DNA of 64,000 nt from Streptomyces pilosus (GTDB taxonomy: Bacteria; Actinomycetota; Actinomycetes; Streptomycetales; Streptomycetaceae). The position numbers were made by a program, and so were the translations under genes. The notes beneath the pieces are model-generated. The model saw nothing but the letters and a program-made list of their open reading frames with translations, ran no database searches and had not been told where the DNA came from. The stretch is taken from positions 62,001 through 126,000 of the forward strand of contig NZ_BMTU01000015.1 of the NCBI RefSeq assembly GCF_014649835.1, read 5' to 3'. The stretch's first letter is position 1. The number at the start of each line of letters is the position of its first letter. This document shows, in pieces, positions 16,374 to 25,072 of this stretch.

Positions 16374-18032
16374 TCACCCCAGGAGGCCGCCGACGAGCCC
16401 CGGCCGCCCGGAGGAACCGCCCTCGTCCCCGCTCGGGTCGCCGCCCCCGCTGCCTCCCGAGCCACCGCCGCCCGAGGTCGGGCCGGTGGTGGTGCTCGGG
16501 GCCTGGTCGACCGGGGAGGACTGCTGCGGCGGGGCCTCCCCGCTGCTGCCCTGGCTCTGGCTGGGGGCGCCGGTGGCGGACCCGGCGCCCTGGGTCGCGC
16601 CGGGGCTGGTGGTCCCGGCGGACGGGCTTTCCGAGTTCGTGGCGTCCCGGGTGGGCGAGGTGGAGGCGGACGGGGTCCGCTCCTCCTCGCGCCCTGCCGC
16701 GGAGTCCTCCGGCAGCGGCGATCCGGGGAGTTCGTTGCGCGGGGCCTCGCCGGGGCCGGGGACGACGACCCGGTCGGCGTCGCGGACGGCTCCACCGAGG
16801 AGCGAGCCGACGAGCATGGTCAGCCCGCACACCACGAAGGTGATGAGGACACCGCGCCGCAGGACGTGGCTCCGCAGCTCCCAGATGTCCGCGCGGGGGC
16901 CGAGCCGGCGCCAGGCCCCGCCCGCGAGGCGGCCGTCGACGGAGTAGACGGGGGCGCCCGCGATGATCAGCGGCGACCAGGCGGCGAGGTAGATGATGTC
17001 GGGCGCCTCGTAGGCGGGGACGCTCTTCCAGCTGACGGTGACCAGCAGCGCCGCCGAGAGCGTGGCCCCGACGACGGCGGCCAGCCGCTGCCAGCAGCCG
17101 AGGACGGTGAGGACACCGACGACGATCTGGGCGAAGGCGATGGCCAGTCCGGAGCCGATGGGGTGCTCGAGGGCGAACTGGCGCAGCGGCTCGGCGACCT
17201 CCCAGGGATGCAGGGTGTGCAGCCACTTGACCATGGAGCCGCGCTTGCCGCCCTCGAAGTAGAGGGGGTCGCAGAGCTTGCTCATCCCGGCGTAGACGGA
17301 GATGCCGCCGAGGAAGACGCGCAGCGGGAGCAGGACGACGCCGAGGTTCATCCGGCGGCCGGGGTAGTAGGCGTGCCGGGCCGGGTCGTCGCCGTGCCGC
17401 CGGCCGCGGTGGCCGCCGGGCCCGTACGCGTCGTCGTGGGCGGGGTCGTCGTAGTCCGGGTGACCGTCGTGGGGGTGGTCGTAGCCGGGTTCGTCGTCGG
17501 CGCTGCCGACCTGGCGCATCGGCGGGAGCAGGGGCCCGTCGCGGTGGCGGCGCTGGGCGCCGACGAACGGGACCTCGATGGGCTGGGTGTCCGGGCCGTC
17601 GTCGTGGTCGTACCCGGTGCCCGTCCGGGGCAGGACGCGGGTGGCCCCGGAGTCGGTGAACAGGTCGTCGGCGTGGCGGACGCCCTCGTGCTGCCGCACG
17701 GCCTGGAGCAGTCGGTGGGCGCCGGTGTCGTCGGGGGCGGACCGGCCGCTCCAGACGACGGGACGGCGGCGGGCGGCGGGCTGCCCCGCCGCGCCCATGC
17801 TGGTGACGACGGGGATGCGGGCGGTGTCCTCGACGGCACTCGCGTACCGGACGATGCGCGGTGAGGTGGCGCGCCGCGCCGAGACGCCCAGCTGCACGCG
17901 GAAGCTGGCGTGATTGACGATGACCTGCGCCGGATCGCTCGGCACCTTCACCATGCTCAGCGCGGGGACGTCGTCGAGGCCGGACGAGCGGTCCCCCGTG
18001 GGTGTGCGGGGTGTTCTGGTGTCCACACTCAT
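16374..18032 (-). CDS. DoxX-family membrane protein with disordered tails
   Basis: 552 residues. About 1-228 are a hydrophilic Asp/His/Pro-rich cytosolic region with no known domain. About 229-400 form the four-helix DoxX module (MNLGVVLLPLRVFLGGISVY, SGLAIAFAQIVVGVLTVLGC, AVVGATLSAALLVTVSW, DIIYLAAWSPLIIAGA), then a further helix (GVLITFVVCGLTMLVGSLLG). The last about 130 residues are Ser/Thr/Pro/Gly low complexity. DoxX proteins are linked to thiosulfate:quinone oxidation or redox complexes, but most Streptomyces members are uncharacterised. It is the last gene of the carD-to-doxX leftward series, 140 bp after rlmB. Confidence 0.85.
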   Translation of the reverse strand: MSVDTRTPRTPTGDRSSGLDDVPALSMVKVPSDPAQVIVNHASFRVQLGVSARRATSPRIVRYASAVEDTARIPVVTSMGAAGQPAARRRPVVWSGRSAPDDTGAHRLLQAVRQHEGVRHADDLFTDSGATRVLPRTGTGYDHDDGPDTQPIEVPFVGAQRRHRDGPLLPPMRQVGSADDEPGYDHPHDGHPDYDDPAHDDAYGPGGHRGRRHGDDPARHAYYPGRRMNLGVVLLPLRVFLGGISVYAGMSKLCDPLYFEGGKRGSMVKWLHTLHPWEVAEPLRQFALEHPIGSGLAIAFAQIVVGVLTVLGCWQRLAAVVGATLSAALLVTVSWKSVPAYEAPDIIYLAAWSPLIIAGAPVYSVDGRLAGGAWRRLGPRADIWELRSHVLRRGVLITFVVCGLTMLVGSLLGGAVRDADRVVVPGPGEAPRNELPGSPLPEDSAAGREEERTPSASTSPTRDATNSESPSAGTTSPGATQGAGSATGAPSQSQGSSGEAPPQQSSPVDQAPSTTTGPTSGGGGSGGSGGGDPSGDEGGSSGRPGLVGGLLG

Positions 18033-18172
18033 CTAACCGAGTGACATGGCGTTAGGACACTGCCTTGACCGGCCGGATGTGTCCGGACCGCGTCAAGCCT
18101 GCCCGCACCACCCGGAATCCCCCGTCCGGGTGATGAACCCGCACACCCGTTCCCCCGTCCGGGTGCGAGGGC

Positions 18173-19114
18173 TCAGCCCCGTCGGCGCGCCGCCTCGTAC
18201 AGCACGATCCCGGCGGCCACACCGGCGTTGAGCGATTCCGCGCCGCCCGGCATCGGGATCCGCACGCGGAAGTCGCAGGTCTCGCCGACCAGGCGGGAGA
18301 GGCCCTTGCCCTCGCTGCCGACGACGATGACGACCGGGCCGCCCAGGGCGTCCAGCGCACCGATCTCGGCCTCGCCGTCGGCGGCCAGGCCGACGACCGC
18401 GATCCCGGCCTTCTTGTACGCCTCCAGCGCGCGCGTCAGATTGGTGGCGCGGGCGACGGGCGTACGGGCGGCGGTGCCCGCGGACGTCTTCCAGGCGCCG
18501 GCGGTCATCCCGGCGGCGCGGCGCTCGGGCACGACGACGCCGTGGCCGCCGAAGGCGGAGACGGACCGGACGACCGCGCCGAGGTTGCGCGGGTCGGTGA
18601 CCCCGTCGAGGGCGACGATCAGCGGGTCCTGCCCCTCGTCGTGGGCGTGCGCGACCAGGTCCTCGGGGTGCGCGTACTCGTACGGCGGGACCTGGAGGAC
18701 CAGACCCTGGTGGTTCAGACCGTTGGTCATGCGGTCGAGCTCCGGGCGGGGCGCCTCCATGAGGTTGATGCCGCCGCGCTCGGCCGCGAGCTGGAGCGCC
18801 TCGCGCACCCGCTCGTCGTTGTCGATGAACTGCTGCACGTACAGGGTGGACGCGGGCACGCCCTCGCGCAGCGCCTCGACGACCGGGTTGCGGCCGACGA
18901 CGAGCTCCGAGGCCGAACGGCCCCCGCCGCGTCGCTGCGGGGTGCGGCCGGTGGCCCGGCGCACCTTGGCCTGGGCGGCACGCTGCTTGGCGTGTCCCTT
19001 GCGCATCTCGGCGGGCGGCGTCGGCCCCTTGCCTTCGAGGCCCCGGCGTCGCTGGCCGCCACTGCCGACCTGCGCGCCCTTCTTGCCGGACATGCGGCGG
19101 TTGTTCGCGGCCAT
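18173..19114 (-). CDS. rlmB: 23S rRNA (guanosine-2'-O-)-methyltransferase RlmB/TrmH family
   Basis: 313 residues from ATG 19114 with a GGAGACGG site upstream. Residues 1-70 are a very basic, probably disordered arm (MSGKKGAQVGSGGQRRRGLE, KRAA-type stretches); 70-145 are the L30e-like substrate-binding domain (ELVVGRNPVVEALREG); the rest is a SPOUT knot with the three SAM motifs: DGVTDPRNLGAVVRS, VVIVVGSEGKGLSRLV and IPMPGGAESLNAGVAAGIVL. It methylates a ribose 2'-OH, in E. coli G2251 of 23S rRNA. TsnR-like resistance methylases share the fold, but this one has the housekeeping context next to cysS. Confidence 0.92.
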   Translation of the reverse strand: MAANNRRMSGKKGAQVGSGGQRRRGLEGKGPTPPAEMRKGHAKQRAAQAKVRRATGRTPQRRGGGRSASELVVGRNPVVEALREGVPASTLYVQQFIDNDERVREALQLAAERGGINLMEAPRPELDRMTNGLNHQGLVLQVPPYEYAHPEDLVAHAHDEGQDPLIVALDGVTDPRNLGAVVRSVSAFGGHGVVVPERRAAGMTAGAWKTSAGTAARTPVARATNLTRALEAYKKAGIAVVGLAADGEAEIGALDALGGPVVIVVGSEGKGLSRLVGETCDFRVRIPMPGGAESLNAGVAAGIVLYEAARRRG

Positions 19115-19236
19115 GAGGTATCCGTCTCCGTGAAGTCGTGAGTGGTGCGTACGTCTGTGAAGTGTGCCGCCCGGAGGCCCGGACGGCACAGTCGATCTTC
19201 GAACGGGCAGGCCGGAGCGAGCTGGCGGGCCCGGCC

Positions 19237-20637
19237 TCAGCGCGGGCCGAGGCTCCAGCGCGGCCCCTGCGGGCCGTCCTCGATGACCAGTCCCGACTGG
19301 CCGAGCTGGTCGCGGATGGCGTCCGCGGTGGGCCAGTCCTTGCGGGCCCGGGCGGCCTCGCGCTGGTCGAGGACCATGCGGACCAGGGTGTCGACCACGC
19401 CGTGCAGGTCCTGGCCGCGGTCGCCCTCACCGGCCCACTGGGCGTCCAGCGGGTCGAGGCCGAGCACCCCGAGCATGGAGCGGACCTCGGCGAGCCGGGC
19501 GACGGCCGCTTCCTTGTCGTCGGCGGCCAGCGCGCTGTTGCCCTGGCGGACGGTGGTGTGCACGACGGCGAGCGCCTGCGGGACGCCCAGGTCGTCGTCC
19601 ATCGCCTCGGCGAACGCGGGCGGCACCTCGCGGGCGGGCTCGACGGCGCCCCCCGCCAGCTCGGTCACGCGCTGCACGAAGCCCTCGATCCGCGCGAACC
19701 CGGACTCCGCCTCGCGCAGGGCCTCCTCGCTGTACTCGATCATCGACCGGTAGTGCGGGGTGCCGAGGTAGTAGCGCAGCACGATGGGCCGCCAGCGCTT
19801 GACCATCTCGCTGACGAGCACCGAGTTGCCGAGCGACTTCGACATCTTCTCGCCGCTCATGGTGACCCAGGCGTTGTGCACCCAGTAGCGGGCGAACTCG
19901 TCGCCGTAGGCCTTAGCCTGGGCGATCTCGTTCTCGTGGTGCGGGAAGATCAGGTCGAGGCCGCCGCCGTGGATGTCGAAGGCGCTGCCCAGGTACTTGT
20001 GCGCCATCGCCGAGCACTCCAGGTGCCAGCCGGGGCGCCCGCGGCCCCACGGCGTCTCCCAGCTCGGCTCGCCGGGCTTGGCCGCCTTCCACATCGCGAA
20101 GTCGCGCGGGTCCCGCTTGCCGGTCTCGCCCTCGCCCGACGGCTGGAGCAGGTTGTCCAGCTCCTGGTTGGAGAGATTCAGGTACTCGGGGTACGAGGTG
20201 ACGGCGAAGTACACGTTGCCGTCGGCCTCGTAGGCGTGGCCGCGCTCGATGAGGCCGCGCATCATCTCGACCATCTCGGTGATGTGGCCGGTCGCGCGGG
20301 GCTCGTAGGTGGGCGGCAGGCAGCCGAGGGCCCGGTAGCCGTCGTCGAAGGCGAGCTCGTTCTCGTAGCCGATGGACCACCAGGGGCGGGCCTGTTCGGC
20401 GGACTTCGCGATGATCTTGTCGTCGATGTCGGTGACGTTCCGGACGAACGTCACCTCCAGGCCGCGGTACTCGAACCAGCGGCGCATGATGTCGAAGTTC
20501 AGGCCCGAGCGGATGTGCCCGATGTGGGGTGCCGCCTGCACGGTGGCACCACACAGGTAGATCGAGACGCAACCCGGCTGGAGCGGGGTGAAGTCACGGA
20601 TCTGCCGGGCGCTGGTGTCGTACAGGCGAATAGTCAC
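19237..20637 (-). CDS. cysS: Cysteinyl-tRNA synthetase
   Basis: 466 residues from GTG 20637 (VTIRLYDTSARQIRDF). Class I synthetase: PHIGHIRSGLNFD is the HIGH motif about residue 36, GEKMSKSLGNSV the KMSKS loop, and GWHLECSAMAHK plus the N-terminal CGATVQ carry the zinc-binding cysteines used for cysteine selection. The C-terminal helical anticodon-binding DALR-like part ends in RKDWPTADAIRDQL. It is distinct from the mycothiol ligase MshC, which is a shorter paralogue. It follows ispF by 146 bp and precedes rlmB by 122 bp on the same strand. Confidence 0.97.
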   Translation of the reverse strand: MTIRLYDTSARQIRDFTPLQPGCVSIYLCGATVQAAPHIGHIRSGLNFDIMRRWFEYRGLEVTFVRNVTDIDDKIIAKSAEQARPWWSIGYENELAFDDGYRALGCLPPTYEPRATGHITEMVEMMRGLIERGHAYEADGNVYFAVTSYPEYLNLSNQELDNLLQPSGEGETGKRDPRDFAMWKAAKPGEPSWETPWGRGRPGWHLECSAMAHKYLGSAFDIHGGGLDLIFPHHENEIAQAKAYGDEFARYWVHNAWVTMSGEKMSKSLGNSVLVSEMVKRWRPIVLRYYLGTPHYRSMIEYSEEALREAESGFARIEGFVQRVTELAGGAVEPAREVPPAFAEAMDDDLGVPQALAVVHTTVRQGNSALAADDKEAAVARLAEVRSMLGVLGLDPLDAQWAGEGDRGQDLHGVVDTLVRMVLDQREAARARKDWPTADAIRDQLGQSGLVIEDGPQGPRWSLGPR

Positions 20638-20783
20638 GACACCAGGGTAGTAGGCGCGGACGTGTGCGGTGCGCCTCCGGCGTTTTCGAGGGCGCATGTC
20701 ACGCGTGGGCTGGTGCGGGGCCTGTCACGCCCGCGTGGCGGGGCCGCGCCCGGCACGGCCCGCGCCCCCGCGGGGCGGGTCCG

Positions 20784-21278
20784 TCACCCCTCGGGCACGA
20801 CGAGCGCCGTCGCCACCGCCATCAGCCCCTCGTCCCGTCCCGGGAAGCCCAGGCCGTCGGTCGTGGCGCCCGAGACCGAGACCGGGGCGCCCGCCGCCTC
20901 CGTCAGGATCTTCTGCGCCTCGTCCCGGCGTCTGCCGATCTTCGGGCGGGGTCCGACGACCTGCACGGCGACGTTGCCGATGCGGAAACCGGCCGCGCGG
21001 ACGATGCGCGCGGCCTCGGTGAGCAGGGTGACGCCCGACGCGCCGGACCACTCGGGCCGGCCGGTGCCGAAGTGCTGTCCCAGGTCGCCGAGGCCGGCGG
21101 CGGAGAAGAGGGCGTTGCAGGCGGCGTGGGCGACGACGTCGGCGTCGGAGTGGCCGGCCAGGCCGGGCCCCTCGCCCTCCCACTTCAGGCCGGCGCACCA
21201 CAGCTCGCGGCCGTCCTCGAAGGCATGGATGTCGGTGCCGATGCCGACCCGCGGCAGGGGGTACGGCTCAGAAGCCAT
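20784..21278 (-). CDS. ispF: 2-C-methyl-D-erythritol 2,4-cyclodiphosphate synthase
   Basis: 164 residues. It converts CDP-methylerythritol 2-phosphate to the cyclic diphosphate in the MEP isoprenoid pathway. Zinc ligands are visible in GTDIHAFEDG (Asp, His) and in GHSDADVVAHAACNALF. The substrate cytidine pocket ends in VSGATTDGLGFPGRDEG. The ATG at 21278 lies inside the end of ispD (11-bp overlap), so the two consecutive pathway enzymes are translationally coupled. Confidence 0.97.
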   Translation of the reverse strand: MASEPYPLPRVGIGTDIHAFEDGRELWCAGLKWEGEGPGLAGHSDADVVAHAACNALFSAAGLGDLGQHFGTGRPEWSGASGVTLLTEAARIVRAAGFRIGNVAVQVVGPRPKIGRRRDEAQKILTEAAGAPVSVSGATTDGLGFPGRDEGLMAVATALVVPEG

Positions 21279-22044
21279 CGTTGAGCCTCCTGCGGGCCAG
21301 GACCGCCTCGGCGAGGACGAGGTCGAGGGGGCGGGTGACCTTGAAGGCCTCCTCATGACCGGGGACCGTGACGACGGTGAGCCCGAGCTGTTCGACCATG
21401 CTCGCGTCGTCGGTGACGTCGTCCTTCACGGTCTCGTGCGCGCGCACGAGGGTGGCCCGGTCGAAGCCCTGCGGCGTCTGCACCGCCCGCAGCAGGGACC
21501 GGTCGGGGGTGGCGACCACGGGTTCCGGCTCGCCGGGTCCCGGGGCGGGCGCGACCTGCTTGACGGTGTCGGCGAGGGGCAGGGCGGGGACGACGGCGGG
21601 CGCGCCGTCACGGACGGCCTCGACGACGGCGTCGACGGTGTCCACGGGGACGAGGGGGCGGGCCGCGTCGTGCACCAGGACGATGTCGTAGCCGGGCGGC
21701 AGCGCGTCCAGGCCGAGCTTCACGGACGCCTGGCGGCTGTCACCGCCGGGGACGACGACGAAGTCGGTGCGCTCGGGCAGTGCGTGCGCGTCGAGCAGCG
21801 TCCTGACCTCGGCGGCGCCGTCGGGCGGGGCCACGACGACGACCAGGGAGACGGCGCGCGAGTCGGCCATCGCGCGGATCGCGTGGATGAGCATGGGCGT
21901 GCCGCCGAGGGCGCGCAGCGCCTTGGGGGCGCCCGGGCCGAGGCGCACGCCGCGGCCGGCGGCCGGGATGACGGCCGCCGTACGGGTGGCCGGACGGCCT
22001 GATGCGGGGGTCGGGGACGGCGGGGTGAGCGGATCGGCAGACAT
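21268..22044 (-). CDS. ispD: 2-C-methyl-D-erythritol 4-phosphate cytidylyltransferase
   Basis: 258 residues. It transfers CMP from CTP to methylerythritol 4-phosphate, step 3 of the MEP pathway. The CTP-binding loop AAVIPAAGRGVRLGPGAPKA occurs about residue 23; VLVHDAARPLVP is the metal and ribose-binding strand and LRAVQTPQGF the conserved late motif, followed by TDDASMVEQLG. It lies 357 bp downstream of carD and overlaps ispF. Confidence 0.96.
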   Translation of the reverse strand: MSADPLTPPSPTPASGRPATRTAAVIPAAGRGVRLGPGAPKALRALGGTPMLIHAIRAMADSRAVSLVVVVAPPDGAAEVRTLLDAHALPERTDFVVVPGGDSRQASVKLGLDALPPGYDIVLVHDAARPLVPVDTVDAVVEAVRDGAPAVVPALPLADTVKQVAPAPGPGEPEPVVATPDRSLLRAVQTPQGFDRATLVRAHETVKDDVTDDASMVEQLGLTVVTVPGHEEAFKVTRPLDLVLAEAVLARRRLNDGF

Positions 22045-22400
22045 CGGTTCCTGTCAGGTTTGTGTGCTCGGCCTACGTGGGTATGGCCTGGGCGTACCCC
22101 CTGCTCCCGGAGCGGGGGGAGTGCCGGGCGTCCGCCTTGACCAGCCCCTTCCGTGATTCTGGTCGAGTCGACCGCCCGGGCCCGGCACGCAGGGTGGGGG
22201 CGTGAGTGACGACACGGACCTCACCACGGCGCAGAAGCAGCGTACGTACGGCGTCCGGGTACGAAGATGCCGCAGCGCCCGGCGACAGTCATGACGTCAT
22301 CGGGCACCGCGGCATTTCGGTGTGCGGCATTTCGGTCTGCTGAGTGTGGGCTGCTGCGCTCCGCCGAGCGCGAGCGGAACCGTCACTCAGGAGGCGGGCC
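22045..22400. other. carD-ispD intergenic region with a 15-bp tandem repeat
   Basis: No convincing gene. GCGGCATTTCGGTGT (22309-22323) is followed directly by GCGGCATTTCGGTCT (22324-22338), a near-perfect 15-bp tandem duplication. A GTG frame of 29 codons begins at 22202 on the plus strand but lacks a ribosome-binding site. The region is likely the leader or promoter zone of ispD. Confidence 0.5.
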
Positions 22401-22883
22401 TCAGGAGGCGAGCACCTCGTCGAGCAGGGCCTCGGCCTTGTCCTCGTTGGTGTTCTCAGCGAGGGCGAGCTCGCTGACCAGGATCTGACGCGCCTTGGCG
22501 AGCATGCGCTTCTCACCGGCGGAGAGTCCGCGCTCGCGCTCACGACGCCACAGGTCACGCACGACTTCCGCGACCTTGATGACATCGCCCGAGGCGAGCT
22601 TCTCGAGATTTGCCTTGTAGCGACGGGACCAGTTCGTGGGCTCCTCCGCGTACGGTGCGCGCAGCACCTCGAAGACCCGGTCCAGCCCGTCCTGACCGAC
22701 CACATCACGCACGCCGACGAACTCCGCATTGTCCGCTGGCACACGTACCGTCAGGTCACCCTGGGCGACCTTCAGCACCAAGTAGGTCTTGTCCACGCCT
22801 TTGATCTGGCGAGTTTCGATAGCCTCGATCAGCGCGGCCCCGTGATGGGGATAGACCACGGTGTCGCCAACCTTGAACGTCAT
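22401..22883 (-). CDS. carD: CarD-family RNA polymerase-binding transcription regulator
   Basis: 160 residues. It binds RNA polymerase and stabilises the open complex at rRNA and housekeeping promoters. The N-terminal Tudor-like RID (about 1-60) is VGDTVVYPHHGAALIEAIET and contacts the beta subunit; the C-terminal helical domain (about 65-160, including NWSRRYKANLEKL with the minor-groove Trp) binds DNA upstream of the -10. Length and sequence match mycobacterial CarD. It heads the leftward series carD, ispD, ispF, cysS, rlmB, doxX. The ATG is preceded by GGAAGGGG at a rather long 11 nt. Confidence 0.96.
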   Translation of the reverse strand: MTFKVGDTVVYPHHGAALIEAIETRQIKGVDKTYLVLKVAQGDLTVRVPADNAEFVGVRDVVGQDGLDRVFEVLRAPYAEEPTNWSRRYKANLEKLASGDVIKVAEVVRDLWRRERERGLSAGEKRMLAKARQILVSELALAENTNEDKAEALLDEVLAS

Positions 22884-23180
22884 GTGACAGGTACCCCTTC
22901 CGTGGCTATCCAGGGTAACACGGATACGGCGTCTTCTGAATGGCGTTTTCGCAGGTCAGGGCCATTCTCGGGGCTTGACAACTGCAACAGGAACGTGCTG
23001 CGGACGCCTAGCGGAAGCAGGTATTCGCAGGTCGGAGCGGCTCTCCGGCACGCGCGAATCGGGCACGTCACACACACCGGAAGCCTCACACAAGCGGCCG
23101 AACGTCCCCATATGTCCGGTTCCGGATGCTCGAGTTTCGCTACTCCGTTCGGTGAACCCGGCCGGGTTCCGGTCGATTCA

Positions 23181-23225
23181 GGAATTGATCACACGCTCCG
23201 GGATCGGCGACCGGTGATCAATTCC
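23181..23225. repeat. AT-rich 11-bp perfect inverted repeat
   Basis: GGAATTGATCA (23181-23191) and TGATCAATTCC (23215-23225), separated by 23 bp. The arms are unusually AT-rich for this genome. Centre-to-centre spacing is 34 bp. There is no U-tract and no gene end nearby, so an operator or other protein site is likelier than a terminator. Confidence 0.55.
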
Positions 23226-23334
23226 GCGACCGCCCCCTCATTCCCCGGCGGAAATACGCGAGCGGACGAATGAACCGGTCCGGAGCGGCAGCGGTTCGCC
23301 ACTCGCGGACTCTCCCGGGGCGGAAGTGACGGGT

Positions 23335-23367
23335 GTTTACCAACGGGTCGGTTGTGGTTCACGGGAC
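23335..23367 (+). promoter_or_regulatory. Possible PHO box (degenerate 11-bp direct repeats)
   Basis: Three successive 11-mers GTTTACCAACG, GGTCGGTTGTG, GTTCACGGGAC partially match the PhoP repeat unit G(G/T)TCAYYYR(G/C)G (my counts 9, 8 and 7 of 11). They lie about 230 bp upstream of the lipoprotein gene that adjoins phoP. The match is suggestive only. Confidence 0.3.
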
Positions 23368-23595
23368 GGGTGGGACGGGGCGGGTGGGACGCGAGAGGAC
23401 CCGTGTGCCGCGGCGGCCGGTGATCGGGTGAAGCCGGCCGGCCCGCGCACCGCTTCCCGGGCTAACCCGCGCCCATCGGGAGGGTCGGGTGCGGCACCGC
23501 GGGAACGGCTCGGTAACCTGAGGCCGCTGACAGATACTTAGGGCGGCTTTACCCGGGTCGCCAAACGCTCGACGAGTCAAGGAGTTGCCGCCGCC

Positions 23596-24306
23596 GTGAG
23601 CAGCAGCCTTCGACGCGGCGCACTCGCCGCCGCCGCCATCGCGTTCTCGATCGCCTCGCTCTCCGCGTGCGCGGCCGGCAACAACGCCCAGACCCTGGAG
23701 ATCCAGCCGGACAACGCCGCGACGTCGGTCGGTGACATCAAGGTCCAGAACGCCATCGTGGTGACCCAGCCGGACCTGGAGTCGACCGGCCCCGCCGTCG
23801 TCTCCGCCACGCTGTTCAACGAGGGCCGCACCGACCAGACGCTGGAGTCGATCACCCTCCCCGGCACCGGCAAGACCGCCGAGCTGACCCCCGCCGAGGG
23901 CGGCAGCCTGACCGTCCCGGCCGGCGGCCGGCTGATCATCGGCGGCGAGGGCAACGCCTCCGCCGTCCTGCCCAGCAGCCGTGAGGCCGTGCGGGACGGC
24001 AACGCGCAGCGGGTCACCTTCACCTTCAGCGAGACCGGTGAGGTGAGCCTGCGGGCGATCGTCTACCCGGCCGAGAAGTTCTTCGAGGAGTGGGGCCCGA
24101 GCGACATCCCGTCCGCGCCGGGCGGCTCGTCCGAGCCCTCGGCGGAGTCCTCCGACGAGCCGGCCGACGGCGGCACGGACGAGGCCGCCGACAACCCGGA
24201 GGGCGAGGGCGAGGAGAACTCCGGCTCCTCGGACTCCGGCTCCTCGGACTCCGGCTCCGAGACCCCGACGGACGCCGCCTCCGCCAGTCAGTCCTCCGGC
24301 CACTGA
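23596..24306 (+). CDS. Secreted lipoprotein next to phoP
   Basis: 236 residues from GTG 23596 (AAGGAG upstream). Signal peptide with lipobox SIASLSAC, Cys about residue 26. Residues 27-165 form an all-beta extracellular domain (KVQNAIVVTQPDLESTGPAV, VSATLFNEGRTDQTLESI, GGRLIIGGEGN, RVTFTFSETGEVSLRAIV) that resembles the DUF461/PCuAC copper-chaperone-like sandwich, but I see no Met/His metal ligands. The last 70 residues are an acidic Ser/Glu/Asp-rich low-complexity tail. Convergent with phoP across a strong terminator; the role is unknown. Confidence 0.85.
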   Translation: MSSSLRRGALAAAAIAFSIASLSACAAGNNAQTLEIQPDNAATSVGDIKVQNAIVVTQPDLESTGPAVVSATLFNEGRTDQTLESITLPGTGKTAELTPAEGGSLTVPAGGRLIIGGEGNASAVLPSSREAVRDGNAQRVTFTFSETGEVSLRAIVYPAEKFFEEWGPSDIPSAPGGSSEPSAESSDEPADGGTDEAADNPEGEGEENSGSSDSGSSDSGSETPTDAASASQSSGH

Positions 24307-24320
24307 CCGGCGCACCGGCA

Positions 24321-24360
24321 CACGAAGGGCGGGCCCCCGGGTGGGGGCCCGCCCTTCGTG
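24321..24360. terminator. Bidirectional terminator, lipoprotein / phoP
   Basis: A perfect 18-bp stem CACGAAGGGCGGGCCCCC / GGGGGCCCGCCCTTCGTG with a GGGT loop lies between convergent genes, 14 nt after the lipoprotein stop. Confidence 0.9.
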
Positions 24361-24391
24361 TCGTCACGGGCGGCCGCGGGCGTCCGCCGGC

Positions 24392-25072
24392 CTACGGCTC
24401 GAACTTGTAGCCCAGCCCCCGCACCGTCACCAGGTAGCGCGGCGCCCCGGGATCGGGCTCGATCTTCGCCCGCAGCCGCTTCACGTGCACGTCGAGCGTC
24501 TTGGTGTCGCCGACGTAGTCGGCCCCCCAGACCCGGTCGATGAGCTGCATCCGGGTCAGCACCCGCCCGGCGTTGCGCAGCAGCATCTCCAGCAGGTCGA
24601 ACTCCTTCAGCGGCAGGTCGACCTTCGTGCCGCCCACGGTGACCACGTGCCGGTCGACGTCCATCCGCACCGGCCCGGCCTCCAGGGCCGCCGGCGCCAC
24701 CTCCTCCGGCTCCCCGCGACGCCGCAGCACCGCGCGGATGCGGGCGACCAGCTCGCGAGAGGAGAACGGCTTGGTGACGTAGTCGTCGGCACCTATCTCC
24801 AGCCCGACCACCTTGTCGATCTCGCTGTCCTTGGCGGTGACCATGATGACGGGGACGTTGGAGCGGCCGCGCAGCTGGCGGCACACCTCGGTGCCCGGCA
24901 GCCCGGGCAGCATCAGGTCGAGGAGGACGAGATCGGCGCCGTTGCGCTCGAACTCGTCGAGTCCGTCGGGCCCGGTGGTCGCGACGGCGACCTCGAAACC
25001 CTCCTTGCGGAGCATGTACGACAGGGCGTCGGAGAAGGACTCCTCGTCCTCGACGACGAGCACTCGGGTCAC
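24392..25072 (-). CDS. phoP: Phosphate response regulator PhoP
   Basis: 226 residues from GTG 25072, chosen because GGAGG lies just upstream and the frame overlaps phoR by 4 bp (GTGA). OmpR type: receiver domain 1-120 with acidic pocket VVEDEE, phosphoacceptor in LVLLDLMLPG and conserved Lys in DDYVTKPF; winged helix from about 130 with LKEFDLLEMLLRNAGRVLTR, KTLDVHVKRLRAKIE and VRGLGYKFEP. It controls the Pho regulon and represses secondary metabolism under phosphate limitation. The -10-proximal PHO repeats at 26462-26494 are the expected autoregulatory target. Confidence 0.97.
   Translation of the reverse strand: MTRVLVVEDEESFSDALSYMLRKEGFEVAVATTGPDGLDEFERNGADLVLLDLMLPGLPGTEVCRQLRGRSNVPVIMVTAKDSEIDKVVGLEIGADDYVTKPFSSRELVARIRAVLRRRGEPEEVAPAALEAGPVRMDVDRHVVTVGGTKVDLPLKEFDLLEMLLRNAGRVLTRMQLIDRVWGADYVGDTKTLDVHVKRLRAKIEPDPGAPRYLVTVRGLGYKFEP

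Larger units (their letters stand above)
22884..23595. other. 712-bp gene-free divergent region, carD / lipoprotein
   Basis: I see no credible protein gene; an open frame of 71 codons at 23326-23541 has composition unlike its neighbours. The region contains the carD promoter side (TACCCT-like hexamer about 40 bp upstream of carD), an 11-bp inverted repeat at 23181-23225, PHO-box-like repeats at 23335-23367, and a TACTTA hexamer at 23534-23539 that may be the -10 of the lipoprotein gene. Confidence 0.5.

Noticed and set aside
22202..22290. 29-codon GTG frame between ispD and carD
   Set aside because: No ribosome-binding site and Arg-rich random-looking product; nothing supports translation.
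23326..23541. 71-codon open frame upstream of the lipoprotein gene
   Set aside because: No ribosome-binding site, no domain, codon use unlike neighbouring genes, and it would cover the promoter zone.
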